NCBI RefSeq assembly: GCF_012927345.1
Contig: NZ_JABBGJ010000006.1
Coordinates: 62,001 to 126,000, forward strand
Reading direction: 5' to 3'
DNA length: 64,000 nt
Origin: Paraburkholderia polaris
GTDB taxonomy: Bacteria; Pseudomonadota; Gammaproteobacteria; Burkholderiales; Burkholderiaceae
The stretch's first letter is position 1; every line of letters begins with the position of its first letter. Below, one piece after another: positions 46,744 through 54,636 of this stretch. Position numbers and translations under genes: made by a program. The notes below the pieces were generated by a model. It did not search any database. It worked only from the letters and a program-made list of their open reading frames with translations, and was not told where the DNA came from.

Positions 46744-48090
46744 TCAGTGGCGCGAGGATTTTGAAAGGAGCTTTCCGCGGGGCGGCGCCTGAAGGTCGAT
46801 ACATTGGCCACGCAGGAAGGTGCGTCGTACGACGCCATTCAGCGTGAAGCCGTGATAAGCCGTGATGGGATGCCGATGATGCAGTTGGTGCTTATCAACC
46901 ACGAACGACTCATCGGGCGCGAAGATGCAGAAGTCGGCATCGCGGCCGACTGCGATTCGACCCTTGTGCGAAAGCCCGGCGAACTCGGCGGTCTTTTCGC
47001 TCATCCACCTCGATATGTGCGTGAGTTGGTATCCGCGTTTTCGAGCCTCTGTCCACATCACCGGCAGGCTCACCTGGAGTGACGAGAGGCCGCCCCATGC
47101 GGTGGCGAAGTTCCCCGAATCGAAATTTTTCATCTGGAGTGTGCACGGCGAATGGTCGGAAATCACCATGTCCAGCAGCCCGCTCTCGATTCCCCGCCAA
47201 AGGGCTTCACGATTGTCGGCTTCGCGAATCGGCGGACCGACCTTGAAAGCCGTGGCCCCATCGGGGATTTGCTCAGCTGCGATCGTGAGATAGTGTGGGC
47301 AGGTTTCGGCGCTGACCTTCACGCCCTCCCGCTGCGCCGAAGCCAGCATCGGCAATACGTCAGCTGTTGACAGATGCAGAATGTGCGCTCGGCCACCAGT
47401 CAGACGTGCCGCCTCGACGACCTGTGCCACTGCAAGATTTTCCACGCCGCGCGGTCGATAGGACAGGTACTCTGCGTAGCTTCGGGTGTCGGGAATATCC
47501 GGAATTTTGGCGATGGCATCAGCACTTTCTGCGTGAACCATCAGCACCTGATCCAACGGTGCCAGTTCCCGCATCGCCTCTTCCAGCTGTTCGAAGGAGA
47601 TACCAGGAAATTCATCGAGACCGGTTTCGCACACGTAGCATTTGAAGCCCAGGATCCCGGCCTCATGCAGCGAACGCAGGTTGCCGAGGTTGTGCGGCAC
47701 GACGCCGGCCCAGAAACCCATGTCGACGTAACATTGCCCTTCTGCCGTTTGCCGCTTCAGCTCGAGGGATCTGAGGTCACACGTGGTTGGCGAACTATCC
47801 AGCGGCATGTCAACCAGGGCCGTGATGCCACCCGCGGCTGCCGCTCGCGTTGCGTGGGCGAAACCCTCCCATTCCGTGTTTCCCGGGTCGCACAGGTGCA
47901 CGTGGCAATCCACAATGCCAGGCATCAGCACTTCATCGGGGCCCAGATCGATGATCCGGCGGCCGGTCATGCTCGCCGATAAGGGAGCGATTTCGGCAAT
48001 GCGGCCATCTGAAACCCCCACGGAGCAAGCCACCTCCTCGCGGTTGACGATGGCACGGCGTGCCCGTATGACAAGATCGAATTGAGACAT
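46744..48090 (-). CDS. allB: Allantoinase (dihydroorotase family)
   Basis: A 448-residue cyclic amidohydrolase opening the hydantoin ring of allantoin to give allantoate. Metal ligands are visible: the HVH pair in VDCHVHLCDPG, the carbamylated lysine in LGFKCYVC, histidines in LMVHAES and HILHLSTAD, and the aspartate in VISDHSPC. The ATG at 48090 with GGGA upstream is used; the open frame to 48240 is longer than the family. It lies between the NCS1 permease and racemase genes in one operon. Confidence 0.9.
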   Translation of the reverse strand: MSQFDLVIRARRAIVNREEVACSVGVSDGRIAEIAPLSASMTGRRIIDLGPDEVLMPGIVDCHVHLCDPGNTEWEGFAHATRAAAAGGITALVDMPLDSSPTTCDLRSLELKRQTAEGQCYVDMGFWAGVVPHNLGNLRSLHEAGILGFKCYVCETGLDEFPGISFEQLEEAMRELAPLDQVLMVHAESADAIAKIPDIPDTRSYAEYLSYRPRGVENLAVAQVVEAARLTGGRAHILHLSTADVLPMLASAQREGVKVSAETCPHYLTIAAEQIPDGATAFKVGPPIREADNREALWRGIESGLLDMVISDHSPCTLQMKNFDSGNFATAWGGLSSLQVSLPVMWTEARKRGYQLTHISRWMSEKTAEFAGLSHKGRIAVGRDADFCIFAPDESFVVDKHQLHHRHPITAYHGFTLNGVVRRTFLRGQCIDLQAPPRGKLLSKSSRH

Positions 48091-48178
48091 GGGCGATTCC
48101 CGCACTTTGGTTGATTCGTTGGTTGTTCCGCTAGTTGCGGCACTCCCGGTGCAATGAAGTGGAAGCGCCGCGCGGTCT

Positions 48179-49618
48179 TCAGATTCTGGAGAAGCCGAGA
48201 ACTTTCGTAGCATCCGCGCGCTTTGCAACGATGCCCACACCGATCAGGTAGACCACAGCCCCCGTAATCCATGACTGCAAGGCCGGTATTCCGATTGTGT
48301 CTTTGTTCAGCATGGGAATCAGGCCCGCCGTATACAGGCCAACCAGGGCACCTGCCGCAAGCGCGATAATTGCTGGCCAGTTTGCGGCGCTCACTTCGCT
48401 CCAGCTCGCAACCCGGTGCGTGGGTCGCTTCAGCCCGAACAACCACGGCACCACAAAGAGGTCCATTGCAATAATGGTGCTGGCCACCGGCACCGTAGTC
48501 GAGCCGATGCCTGTCACGACCGTAAAAGTGTCCTGGAGGTTACCCAGAAAGAACGTCAGAGCAGCAGCAATCAGACCAAGACCTAACACTGTGTACTGAC
48601 GCTTCCATCCCTGGAATCGCGAGAGGATGTTTTGCGCACCGTTGACTGCGATATACAGGTTGCCGTCCTGCACTGCCCACTGGTTGATGAGGATGATGAT
48701 GACACCGAGAAGCGAACTGCCCAGCATCGTCAAGCCGATAAAGGAACTGATGCTCGGGCCGAAATCGGGTTGATTTGAATAGGCTGCCACCATGTAACCA
48801 AGCACGGGAAAGAAGAAGGCCCCGACGACGTAGGAGATAACAATGGTCGGCACACTCCACAGGGACTCACGGCCCACCTTGGAATAGCGAAAGAAGTCCG
48901 GCTCGTTACCCCACGTGGAAAGTCCGATCATCGCGCCGGCGATCGTCAGGATGGTAGCCGGCGTGCTGGTGTGCGGCACCGCCGCGATCACATTGGGTGT
49001 GACCACGGTGAAAGCCTTGAACACCGCATACAGACCCCAGAGCAGAATGACCGGCACCGCAACTTTTTGCGCGAATCGTTGCACCCCTTCGAAGCCAAAG
49101 TACGTATTCACGATCATCACAAATGCGAGTACCGCGGTAATCGTCGCGACAGCAGGAAGCGTAAACAACCCTCCGACGACATCCATGATGAACTTGACCG
49201 TGAACAGGTAAAAACCCATCCCGTTGACAACCAGCAGGATCGAAACGAACCCGGCACCCAGCACACCGAAAACGTTTCGCGACAGCACCGGAAGCGTCTG
49301 ACCCGTAGCCGCTCCGCTATTCGCAGAACCGATGCAGTACAGGGACATGAGGCCGGTGGCGATCGCAAGGGCCACAAGGAGCTGGATTAAGGAGAGTCCC
49401 TGAAAACGGGCTCCGTAGCCCACCAGGATGGTGCCGAAGCTCGCCTGCATCGACAGGAATTGCGCCAGCATGCGAAAGTTCGAGCGTCGCTTGCCCAGTG
49501 GGACGACCGACTCGGTGTAGTCCGCAACATCCTCATCAGTGAGGTGGAGCACACTTTCGATCTCTTTCGTCATCACCGGATGAGTCGGCGACACCTCGCC
49601 TTGCTCATGATTGGTCAT
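48179..49618 (-). CDS. NCS1-family permease (allantoin/nucleobase:cation symporter)
   Basis: A 479-residue membrane protein of the NCS1 family (cytosine, uracil, hydantoin and allantoin carriers). About 12 hydrophobic segments are visible, with SLYCIGSANSGAATGQTLPVLSR (split at the discontinuous helix) and TWGNEPDFFRYSK characteristic of the cytosine/allantoin branch. TTGGAG lies seven bases before the ATG at 49618. It is the first gene of the allantoin operon, so allantoin is the likely substrate. A LysR gene is divergent. Confidence 0.88.
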   Translation of the reverse strand: MTNHEQGEVSPTHPVMTKEIESVLHLTDEDVADYTESVVPLGKRRSNFRMLAQFLSMQASFGTILVGYGARFQGLSLIQLLVALAIATGLMSLYCIGSANSGAATGQTLPVLSRNVFGVLGAGFVSILLVVNGMGFYLFTVKFIMDVVGGLFTLPAVATITAVLAFVMIVNTYFGFEGVQRFAQKVAVPVILLWGLYAVFKAFTVVTPNVIAAVPHTSTPATILTIAGAMIGLSTWGNEPDFFRYSKVGRESLWSVPTIVISYVVGAFFFPVLGYMVAAYSNQPDFGPSISSFIGLTMLGSSLLGVIIILINQWAVQDGNLYIAVNGAQNILSRFQGWKRQYTVLGLGLIAAALTFFLGNLQDTFTVVTGIGSTTVPVASTIIAMDLFVVPWLFGLKRPTHRVASWSEVSAANWPAIIALAAGALVGLYTAGLIPMLNKDTIGIPALQSWITGAVVYLIGVGIVAKRADATKVLGFSRI

Positions 49619-49753
49619 GTTGTCTCCAATATATTTGTCTTCCCGCAAATAGTTGCGGGATGCCGTCGTCTGGCCTGTGAATTCAGCTTGTTGACCAGGA
49701 CGGCTTCAGTATCTGTCGTCGAATTTGCGGCGACAACGCCAAAAATTTCAACG

Positions 49754-49769
49754 TTCTACATTGATAGAA
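49754..49769. promoter_or_regulatory. Candidate LysR operator in the allantoin divergent promoter
   Basis: TTCTACATTGATAGAA is a perfect inverted repeat (arms TTCTA/TAGAA, six-base spacer) with the T-N11-A spacing usual for LysR sites. It lies in the 294-base gap between the divergent permease and LysR genes, in a locally AT-rich stretch. No gene is seen in the rest of the gap. Confidence 0.5.
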
Positions 49770-49912
49770 TTAATGTGCCTCCCGCGGTGCGACGCTTCGG
49801 CAACCTCCTCGTCATCCCCGATATGCGGAAACACCTTCGCATGCTACGGTTGCGTCAGACGCACATGACGTGAACGTTGAATAGCAACCAGATCCCCCGC
49901 GCCATACGACTA

Positions 49913-50899
49913 ATGCGAAATCAGACCAGACCGGCCTCATCAGTTTCGGTCGACCCAAAGCGTGCGCGACGCCGGGAACTCCAGTTCGCTCGCAACCTCG
50001 ATTGGAACCTGCTGAAGATCTTCTACGAGATCGTGGATGCCAAAGGGTTGACCAGGGCCGCCGAGGAGCTGTCGCGCAAACAGCCTGCCATCAGTCTTGC
50101 CTTGCGACGTCTTGAGGATCAGTTGGGCGTCGTGCTGTGTCGGCGCGGTTCGACAGGCTTTGAGCTTAGCGACGAAGGCCGGGTACTATCAGATGTCTGC
50201 AGACGCATCCTGGATCACGTGCGCGAAGTGCCGGCCCGAATGTCCAACTTGCAGGACCATTTGACAGGGCACATTCATGTGAGCATGGTGAGCAATCTCA
50301 CCTCAGAGCCATTCGACGCTGCGGTGGGTTCATTTCACCGGAAATACCCCCGCGTGGAATTTCTTGTCGAGATCTCTTCGTGGGAAGGGGTTGTGAACGC
50401 CATCCTGCAGAAGAAGACAGATGTCGGCATCGCGCCTGCGCGGACAAAACGCGCAGAACTGAAGTACGACTATCTCTACACAGAGGTCCATCGAATCTAT
50501 TGCGGGCGATACCATCCGCTATACGGACGGCGTGGACTTACCATGGCGCAGCTCAGCGAGGAAAGCTACATTCTTACGGGTGCCGATGAAGACGAAGACC
50601 TTACCCGCTTTCGTCAGCAATACGGACTTGGCAAGAAGGTCACTGGACGCTCCGATTACCTCGAAGAGGTAAAGCGATTGTCCGCACTTGGGGTTGGCCT
50701 GTGCTTTCTTCCCGAACCTTTTGCCAGGCAGGATGTCGAGGCGAAGAAACTCTGGCCGCTTTTGCCATCAAAGGATGCGCCGCGCTCGGACATCTACGTG
50801 ATCACGAACCCGGCAATCCAACAGCATGCGGCCCGCGATCTGTTGATTCAGGAACTCTTGCAGTTGAAGAATCAGAAAGCTGCCGCGGCGAACGGATAG
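49913..50899 (+). CDS. LysR-family transcriptional regulator of the allantoin operon
   Basis: A 328-residue LysR regulator. The helix-turn-helix (GLTRAAEELSRKQPAISLALRR split over two helices) is near residues 45-66 and an effector domain follows. It resembles the LysR protein at 7411 in both domains (LDWNLL, ALRRLE-x-QLG, YHPLYGR). The ATG at 49913 is used; a TTG at 49877 would add 12 residues, and neither has a clear ribosome site. Divergent placement indicates control of the allantoin operon, possibly by allantoin or a ureide. Confidence 0.86.
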   Translation: MRNQTRPASSVSVDPKRARRRELQFARNLDWNLLKIFYEIVDAKGLTRAAEELSRKQPAISLALRRLEDQLGVVLCRRGSTGFELSDEGRVLSDVCRRILDHVREVPARMSNLQDHLTGHIHVSMVSNLTSEPFDAAVGSFHRKYPRVEFLVEISSWEGVVNAILQKKTDVGIAPARTKRAELKYDYLYTEVHRIYCGRYHPLYGRRGLTMAQLSEESYILTGADEDEDLTRFRQQYGLGKKVTGRSDYLEEVKRLSALGVGLCFLPEPFARQDVEAKKLWPLLPSKDAPRSDIYVITNPAIQQHAARDLLIQELLQLKNQKAAAANG

Positions 50900-51082
50900 C
50901 GGCCTGCCTCAGCTAAACGTCGCCACTGTTCCCTGCCTCGCAGCTACGCGAGCAGCCCTTAAGGATTCCCTGACCCCAAGTTCAGCATCCCCCGCCCGTT
51001 TTTTCTCGATGTCCCGACAGCACCACGAAAACTGGCCGCATACGATGAATGCACGTCAATCGTCCCTTATCCGGGTGCTGTC

Positions 51083-51391
51083 ATGTTCCCCTACCTGTCT
51101 GAGCGAGAAAATTCTATCGAGCATATCAACGCGATGTGCTTGCACCTTTTCGATCTGTGGTGCGAAAGCAGAAGCGTAGTGCCGCTGACGCATCTGTTAC
51201 GAGGCTGGCCGCTGACGAACAGCGATCCCGAAGCCCTCCGGCGCCTCGGCAACGCGCTGCGCGATCTCAGACGACAACATCTGCTCGACGCCAAAGGTGC
51301 GTCGTTTCAGGAACTCTGCGAGCTATCGGATTGCGTCGAAGATCTGCTTGTCCTGTCATCCCTATCAACGTGGGCAACGAGCAGCGCGTAG
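51083..51391 (+). CDS. Small unknown protein, family C, copy 1
   Basis: A 102-residue protein with no known domain. It shares LF-x2-WCESRSV-x-PL-x2-LL-x2-WPL and the later LCEL-x2-C-x-(D/E)(D/E) segment with the protein at 58627-58968. The C-terminal 14 residues look unlike the paralogue; a neighbouring frame reads PVIPINVGNEQRVARPETP and may be the original end, so a frameshift near 51350 is possible. A transposase-derived gene follows. Function unknown; helical and cytoplasmic by composition. Confidence 0.65.
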   Translation: MFPYLSERENSIEHINAMCLHLFDLWCESRSVVPLTHLLRGWPLTNSDPEALRRLGNALRDLRRQHLLDAKGASFQELCELSDCVEDLLVLSSLSTWATSSA

Positions 51392-51444
51392 CGCGACCGG
51401 AGACACCGCGCCCCGTGCAATGCGATTGGTATGTGGAGGACAGC

Positions 51445-52287
51445 GTGCATTTCAATGAAATCAGTGACGAAGAATGGCTACAGTTGGCGCCCGTCCTGTC
51501 CGATGCCCCCATCGTTCATGGACAGCGCGGCCGGCCCCGCGTGCAGGTTCGCGTCGTCGCCAATGCCGTGCTGTGGATACTCACCACCGGCGAACCATGG
51601 TCCCGGTTGCCGGGCACCTTTCCGTCGATACCAACGTGCCGGCACCGCTTCGAAAAATGGCGTTCGACCGGCGCCCTTGCGGACATGCACAGGCTCCTCT
51701 CGGACGCCGGACGCACGTTTCGTTGCGGCCCGGACGGCCTGCTGAAACTCCGCCATGCCAAGCCACGCGTCATTGACCGTCAGCCCAGGGACGAAGGTCT
51801 TCGCCAGGTGTTCTGGAAAGACCAGGCGTCGTGGCAGACACCGCATGACACACAGCGGCCACGTCATACGGTGGATACGTTCACTCAGATCGCACGGCAG
51901 CTCCCTGATTCTTCGCGCACGGTGCCTGAGCGCGAAGAATCCCACGCTCCGCTCAAACTGCCTCAGTCCATCCATCGGCCGGTCTCACCCTGGATGGGCC
52001 TCGCGTCGAAAGGCAAATGCGAATTTGACCCGCGTGGCTACGTCATCTACCTTGCCGCCGATCCGGTGGCTAACGCCCGCTTCCGCGGATGGGCCGAGAT
52101 CGTGCGGGATGCACGGCGGGTCGCCCGCTCTGGGCTGATTGGCCCGAGCTTCAAGAACAGCGAGGCGGCACAGCAGTACGCGTTCGAATGGGCGCGGCGA
52201 TGGATCGACGAGGTAAGCGGCAGTAACGCGGACGACGCCGACGAAGTCGAGGACGATTTCTGGCAGCGAAAACTACGGTCCGGGTAA
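51445..52287 (+). CDS. DUF4096 (IS5-type transposase N-domain) protein, domesticated
   Basis: A 280-residue protein. Residues 1-90 match the helix-turn-helix-containing N-terminal domain of IS4/IS5 transposases (DUF4096): ISDEEWLQLAPVL, GRPRVQVRVVANAVLWIL and GEPWSRLPGTFP. There is no DDE catalytic domain; instead a linker leads to a different C-terminal domain (FDPRGYVIYLAADP ... FRGWAEIVRDARRVARSG). The GTG at 51445 has GGAGG five bases upstream, an excellent site, while the longer frame to 51136 overlaps the family C gene. It could be a DNA-binding regulator made from a transposase. Confidence 0.65.
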   Translation: MHFNEISDEEWLQLAPVLSDAPIVHGQRGRPRVQVRVVANAVLWILTTGEPWSRLPGTFPSIPTCRHRFEKWRSTGALADMHRLLSDAGRTFRCGPDGLLKLRHAKPRVIDRQPRDEGLRQVFWKDQASWQTPHDTQRPRHTVDTFTQIARQLPDSSRTVPEREESHAPLKLPQSIHRPVSPWMGLASKGKCEFDPRGYVIYLAADPVANARFRGWAEIVRDARRVARSGLIGPSFKNSEAAQQYAFEWARRWIDEVSGSNADDADEVEDDFWQRKLRSG

Positions 52288-52355
52288 GCGGCCCATCGAC
52301 GGCGTGCGCGTACGGCTGATGCCGGAGCCAACAAAAAAAACCGACCGTGACGCCG

Positions 52356-53228
52356 TCAGAGCATCCAGTATTCATCTGGAATTCTGCGGTCCGCTTCGGA
52401 GAGGTAAGGATTACCCAGTTGAAAGGTCTTCCGCGACGCGGGCTTCGTGCGGGCCAGCGCATCCTGAATGTAGGGATGCGAGTTGAACAGTCTCATGTAG
52501 GTGCCGTCGCGATACGCCAGCACGAGACCCTTCTCAATCGTATTCGCGAGGGCTTCCTGGCCCGTCGCGACATAGAAAATAAAATCGGATCGATACTTCA
52601 GCATCAGTCGTTTCTCGACCGACAGATCAGGCTCGCGGTGCTGGCGGCCCTCCAGTTCGGAGAACGCTTCAACCACGCCTCTTGGAAAATAGTCGACGCG
52701 CCCGCTCTGGGTCATCTCGAACATCGTCTCGTAGGTCGACGTCTGAACCTCCAGACCCGCGGCCGTCAGGATATCGGCATCGATCCACCCTAGACCCTGG
52801 CCACAAGTGAACGCCTTCAGATCGGAAAAGCGCTCAATTCGGTCGAAATCCTTTTGCCGGTCTTTTCTTATGACGAATACCCGATAGCCGATCAGCCCGC
52901 GATGGATTGGAATCCGCACCACGTTCAGCCCGCGTTCAGCCTTTGCCTCCATGCTCGTCCAGTGCAGATTGATTGTGTTGTTGCCGTTCGCCAGTTCGGC
53001 CAGCGCACGGCCACGCTCCATGATGATTTCGGCCTGCCGCGCCGTATAGGAGGCTTTCGCCGTTTTCATCGCCAGATCGAGGACAGCGAGGGCAAACGCG
53101 GCATGCACATCGCCGCCAGGACGAATGCGCGGATAGACAATCTCGAAGTGCTCCTGCGATGCCGCAGGCGTGCCAAGCGTCACGCCTGCGGCGCCCAGCG
53201 CGGCCAGTACAAAACGCCTGCGATGCAT
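52356..53228 (-). CDS. Periplasmic binding protein (family 3-like) with Tat-type signal
   Basis: A 290-residue exported protein. The signal MHRRRFVLAALGAAGVTLG has an arginine-rich start of Tat type and ends near PAAS (residue 25). The body looks like a small-molecule binding protein (FEIVYPRIRPGGD; IPIHRGLIGYRVFVIRK; LKAFTCGQGLGWIDADIL). No permease or ATPase gene is near; two histidine kinases and a response regulator are. It is therefore more likely a ligand receptor for the kinases than a transporter part. A decayed relative lies at 59144-59260. Confidence 0.75.
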   Translation of the reverse strand: MHRRRFVLAALGAAGVTLGTPAASQEHFEIVYPRIRPGGDVHAAFALAVLDLAMKTAKASYTARQAEIIMERGRALAELANGNNTINLHWTSMEAKAERGLNVVRIPIHRGLIGYRVFVIRKDRQKDFDRIERFSDLKAFTCGQGLGWIDADILTAAGLEVQTSTYETMFEMTQSGRVDYFPRGVVEAFSELEGRQHREPDLSVEKRLMLKYRSDFIFYVATGQEALANTIEKGLVLAYRDGTYMRLFNSHPYIQDALARTKPASRKTFQLGNPYLSEADRRIPDEYWML

Positions 53229-53384
53229 AGATGGATGGTTTCTCGGCACGGAATGACGCGCCCGGATCGGCGCAATGCCGCACAGGCTTCCGCCTGAACG
53301 GTCCTGCATCGTGCCATGCGTTATGCATGCTGGCAAACCGTGCTTTCCCGCTGACGCAGCAGGCGCTTCACTGCGCCCGACGCG

Positions 53385-53594
53385 TCAATGAACCACGCCA
53401 AAGATCGCGCTGACACCCTCCGCAGGCGTCAGTCCTACGTTGAAATAGCCTTCCAGCCTCAACGCGGTCGCATCGTCGAGTATGAAAGGCGGCCGGATGA
53501 AGCCGATCGCAAACGCGTGGTCGTACCATTCGCTCATCCACACGCGCAATTCTGTCTCGTGCTTCGACAGTTCCCCCGAGTGCTCTGCGCTCAT
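53385..53594 (-). CDS. Small unknown protein, family B, copy 2
   Basis: A 69-residue protein starting at an ATG with GGGAG upstream. It aligns gap-free with the 69-residue protein at 38264-38473 (25 identities; W-x3-WYD, RPP, GYF and GL-x-P conserved). It follows the family A gene by 30 bases, the same order as in the other copy. It lies between the binding protein and the response regulator genes. No known domain. Confidence 0.78.
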   Translation of the reverse strand: MSAEHSGELSKHETELRVWMSEWYDHAFAIGFIRPPFILDDATALRLEGYFNVGLTPAEGVSAIFGVVH

Positions 53595-53624
53595 CGATGA
53601 TCTCCCTTGTCCGGACCCGCCATG

Positions 53625-53888
53625 TCACGCCACGAGCCGCTCGAAACCCATCCTGCCCAGGTTGTCCTCGGGCGGAAATACGTGCCAGGTACCGTCGCTG
53701 TGCCGGTAGAAGAACAGCACGATCGGACCATCGGGCCGCCTGATTTCGATGCATACCCGGCAGGTCAAACCGTCCTGCGAACCATGCAGCGCGAGCAAAC
53801 GGGCGGGCATGGCGCCCGCGGTTGCCTGCAATTTTTCGCGCAAGCCGCGCAGTGAACTTTTCGTCGCAACCACGTTTGCCCTTCGCAC
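53625..53888 (-). CDS. Small unknown protein, family A, copy 2
   Basis: An 87-residue protein starting at a GTG (53888); the start is less certain than the frame. It carries the family core DGPI-x-LFF-x2-H-x-DG-x-W-x-VFPPE shared with 37955-38203 and the preceding SLR-x-L-x-EK helix. With the family B gene it forms a two-gene unit transcribed in the same direction as the downstream binding-protein gene and the upstream kinase genes. Function unknown. Confidence 0.72.
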   Translation of the reverse strand: MRRANVVATKSSLRGLREKLQATAGAMPARLLALHGSQDGLTCRVCIEIRRPDGPIVLFFYRHSDGTWHVFPPEDNLGRMGFERLVA

Positions 53889-54003
53889 TTCTCGTTCCCG
53901 TTTGACAATCGTGGGGCAACGGCGAGAATTTTTCCGTCAGCAGCGATGGATTGTGAATTCAGGAAACGCTGGTTCAGGGCTCAGGATTTCCTTAACGGCA
54001 CGC

Positions 54004-54636
54004 TTACTCCGTGATCAAACCGTGCCTGATCGCATACCGGATCAGTTCAGCGTTGTTGTTAAGGCCGAGTTTCTGCATGAGACGCATCTTGTGGGTACTG
54101 ATGGTCTTGGCACTGAGCGAACACGATTCGGCAATCTCATTGATGGCTGTGCCGGCAGCCAGCATTTGCAACACCTGGAATTCACGGTCGGACAGAACTT
54201 CGTGCGGCGGCGCGTCACCGGAATGGGTCTCGAAGACCATGGCGTCGACCAGCTTCGGATCGATGAAGCGCCCGCCTCCGGCCAGCTTGCGGATTGCTGA
54301 CAGGAGAACGTCGGGATCGCTGTCTTTCGTCACATAGCCCGTTGCCCCCGCTCGCAGCGCTCGCGAGACGACCTGCGCCTCGTTGTGGATACTCAGCACG
54401 AGGATGGGCAGAGCGGGCTGCTCAGCACGTACGCGCCGGATCAGATCGACCCCGCTGATCCCGGGCATCGTCATGTCAAGCAGCACAAGATCGAACCGCT
54501 TCGTACGCAGGCGCTCAAGCACTTCTGAACCCTGCGCGGCCTCGGCGGCGACGACGATGTCCGTGGTCGTCGCGATAATCTGTTTCAGGCCTCCACGCAC
54601 GACAGCGTGGTCGTCAGCAATCAGGACGTTGATCAT
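54004..54636 (-). CDS. NarL/FixJ-type response regulator
   Basis: A 210-residue response regulator. The receiver domain has the acidic pair in LIADDHAVVRGG, the phosphorylated aspartate D54 (LVLLDMTMPGI) and the lysine in YVTKDSDP. A LuxR-type helix-turn-helix follows at about 145-205 (LSDREFQVLQMLAAGTAINEIA). The ATG at 54636 lies within the end of the kinase gene, overlapping it by 23 bases, so the two are coupled. The HisKA_3-type kinase at 54614 is its natural partner. Confidence 0.92.
   Translation of the reverse strand: MINVLIADDHAVVRGGLKQIIATTTDIVVAAEAAQGSEVLERLRTKRFDLVLLDMTMPGISGVDLIRRVRAEQPALPILVLSIHNEAQVVSRALRAGATGYVTKDSDPDVLLSAIRKLAGGGRFIDPKLVDAMVFETHSGDAPPHEVLSDREFQVLQMLAAGTAINEIAESCSLSAKTISTHKMRLMQKLGLNNNAELIRYAIRHGLITE

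Noticed and set aside
51136..51444. Extended DUF4096 frame
   Set aside because: Mostly the antiframe of the family C gene; the GTG at 51445 has GGAGG. Only the last 30 or so residues look protein-like, and these are noted as a possible frameshift.
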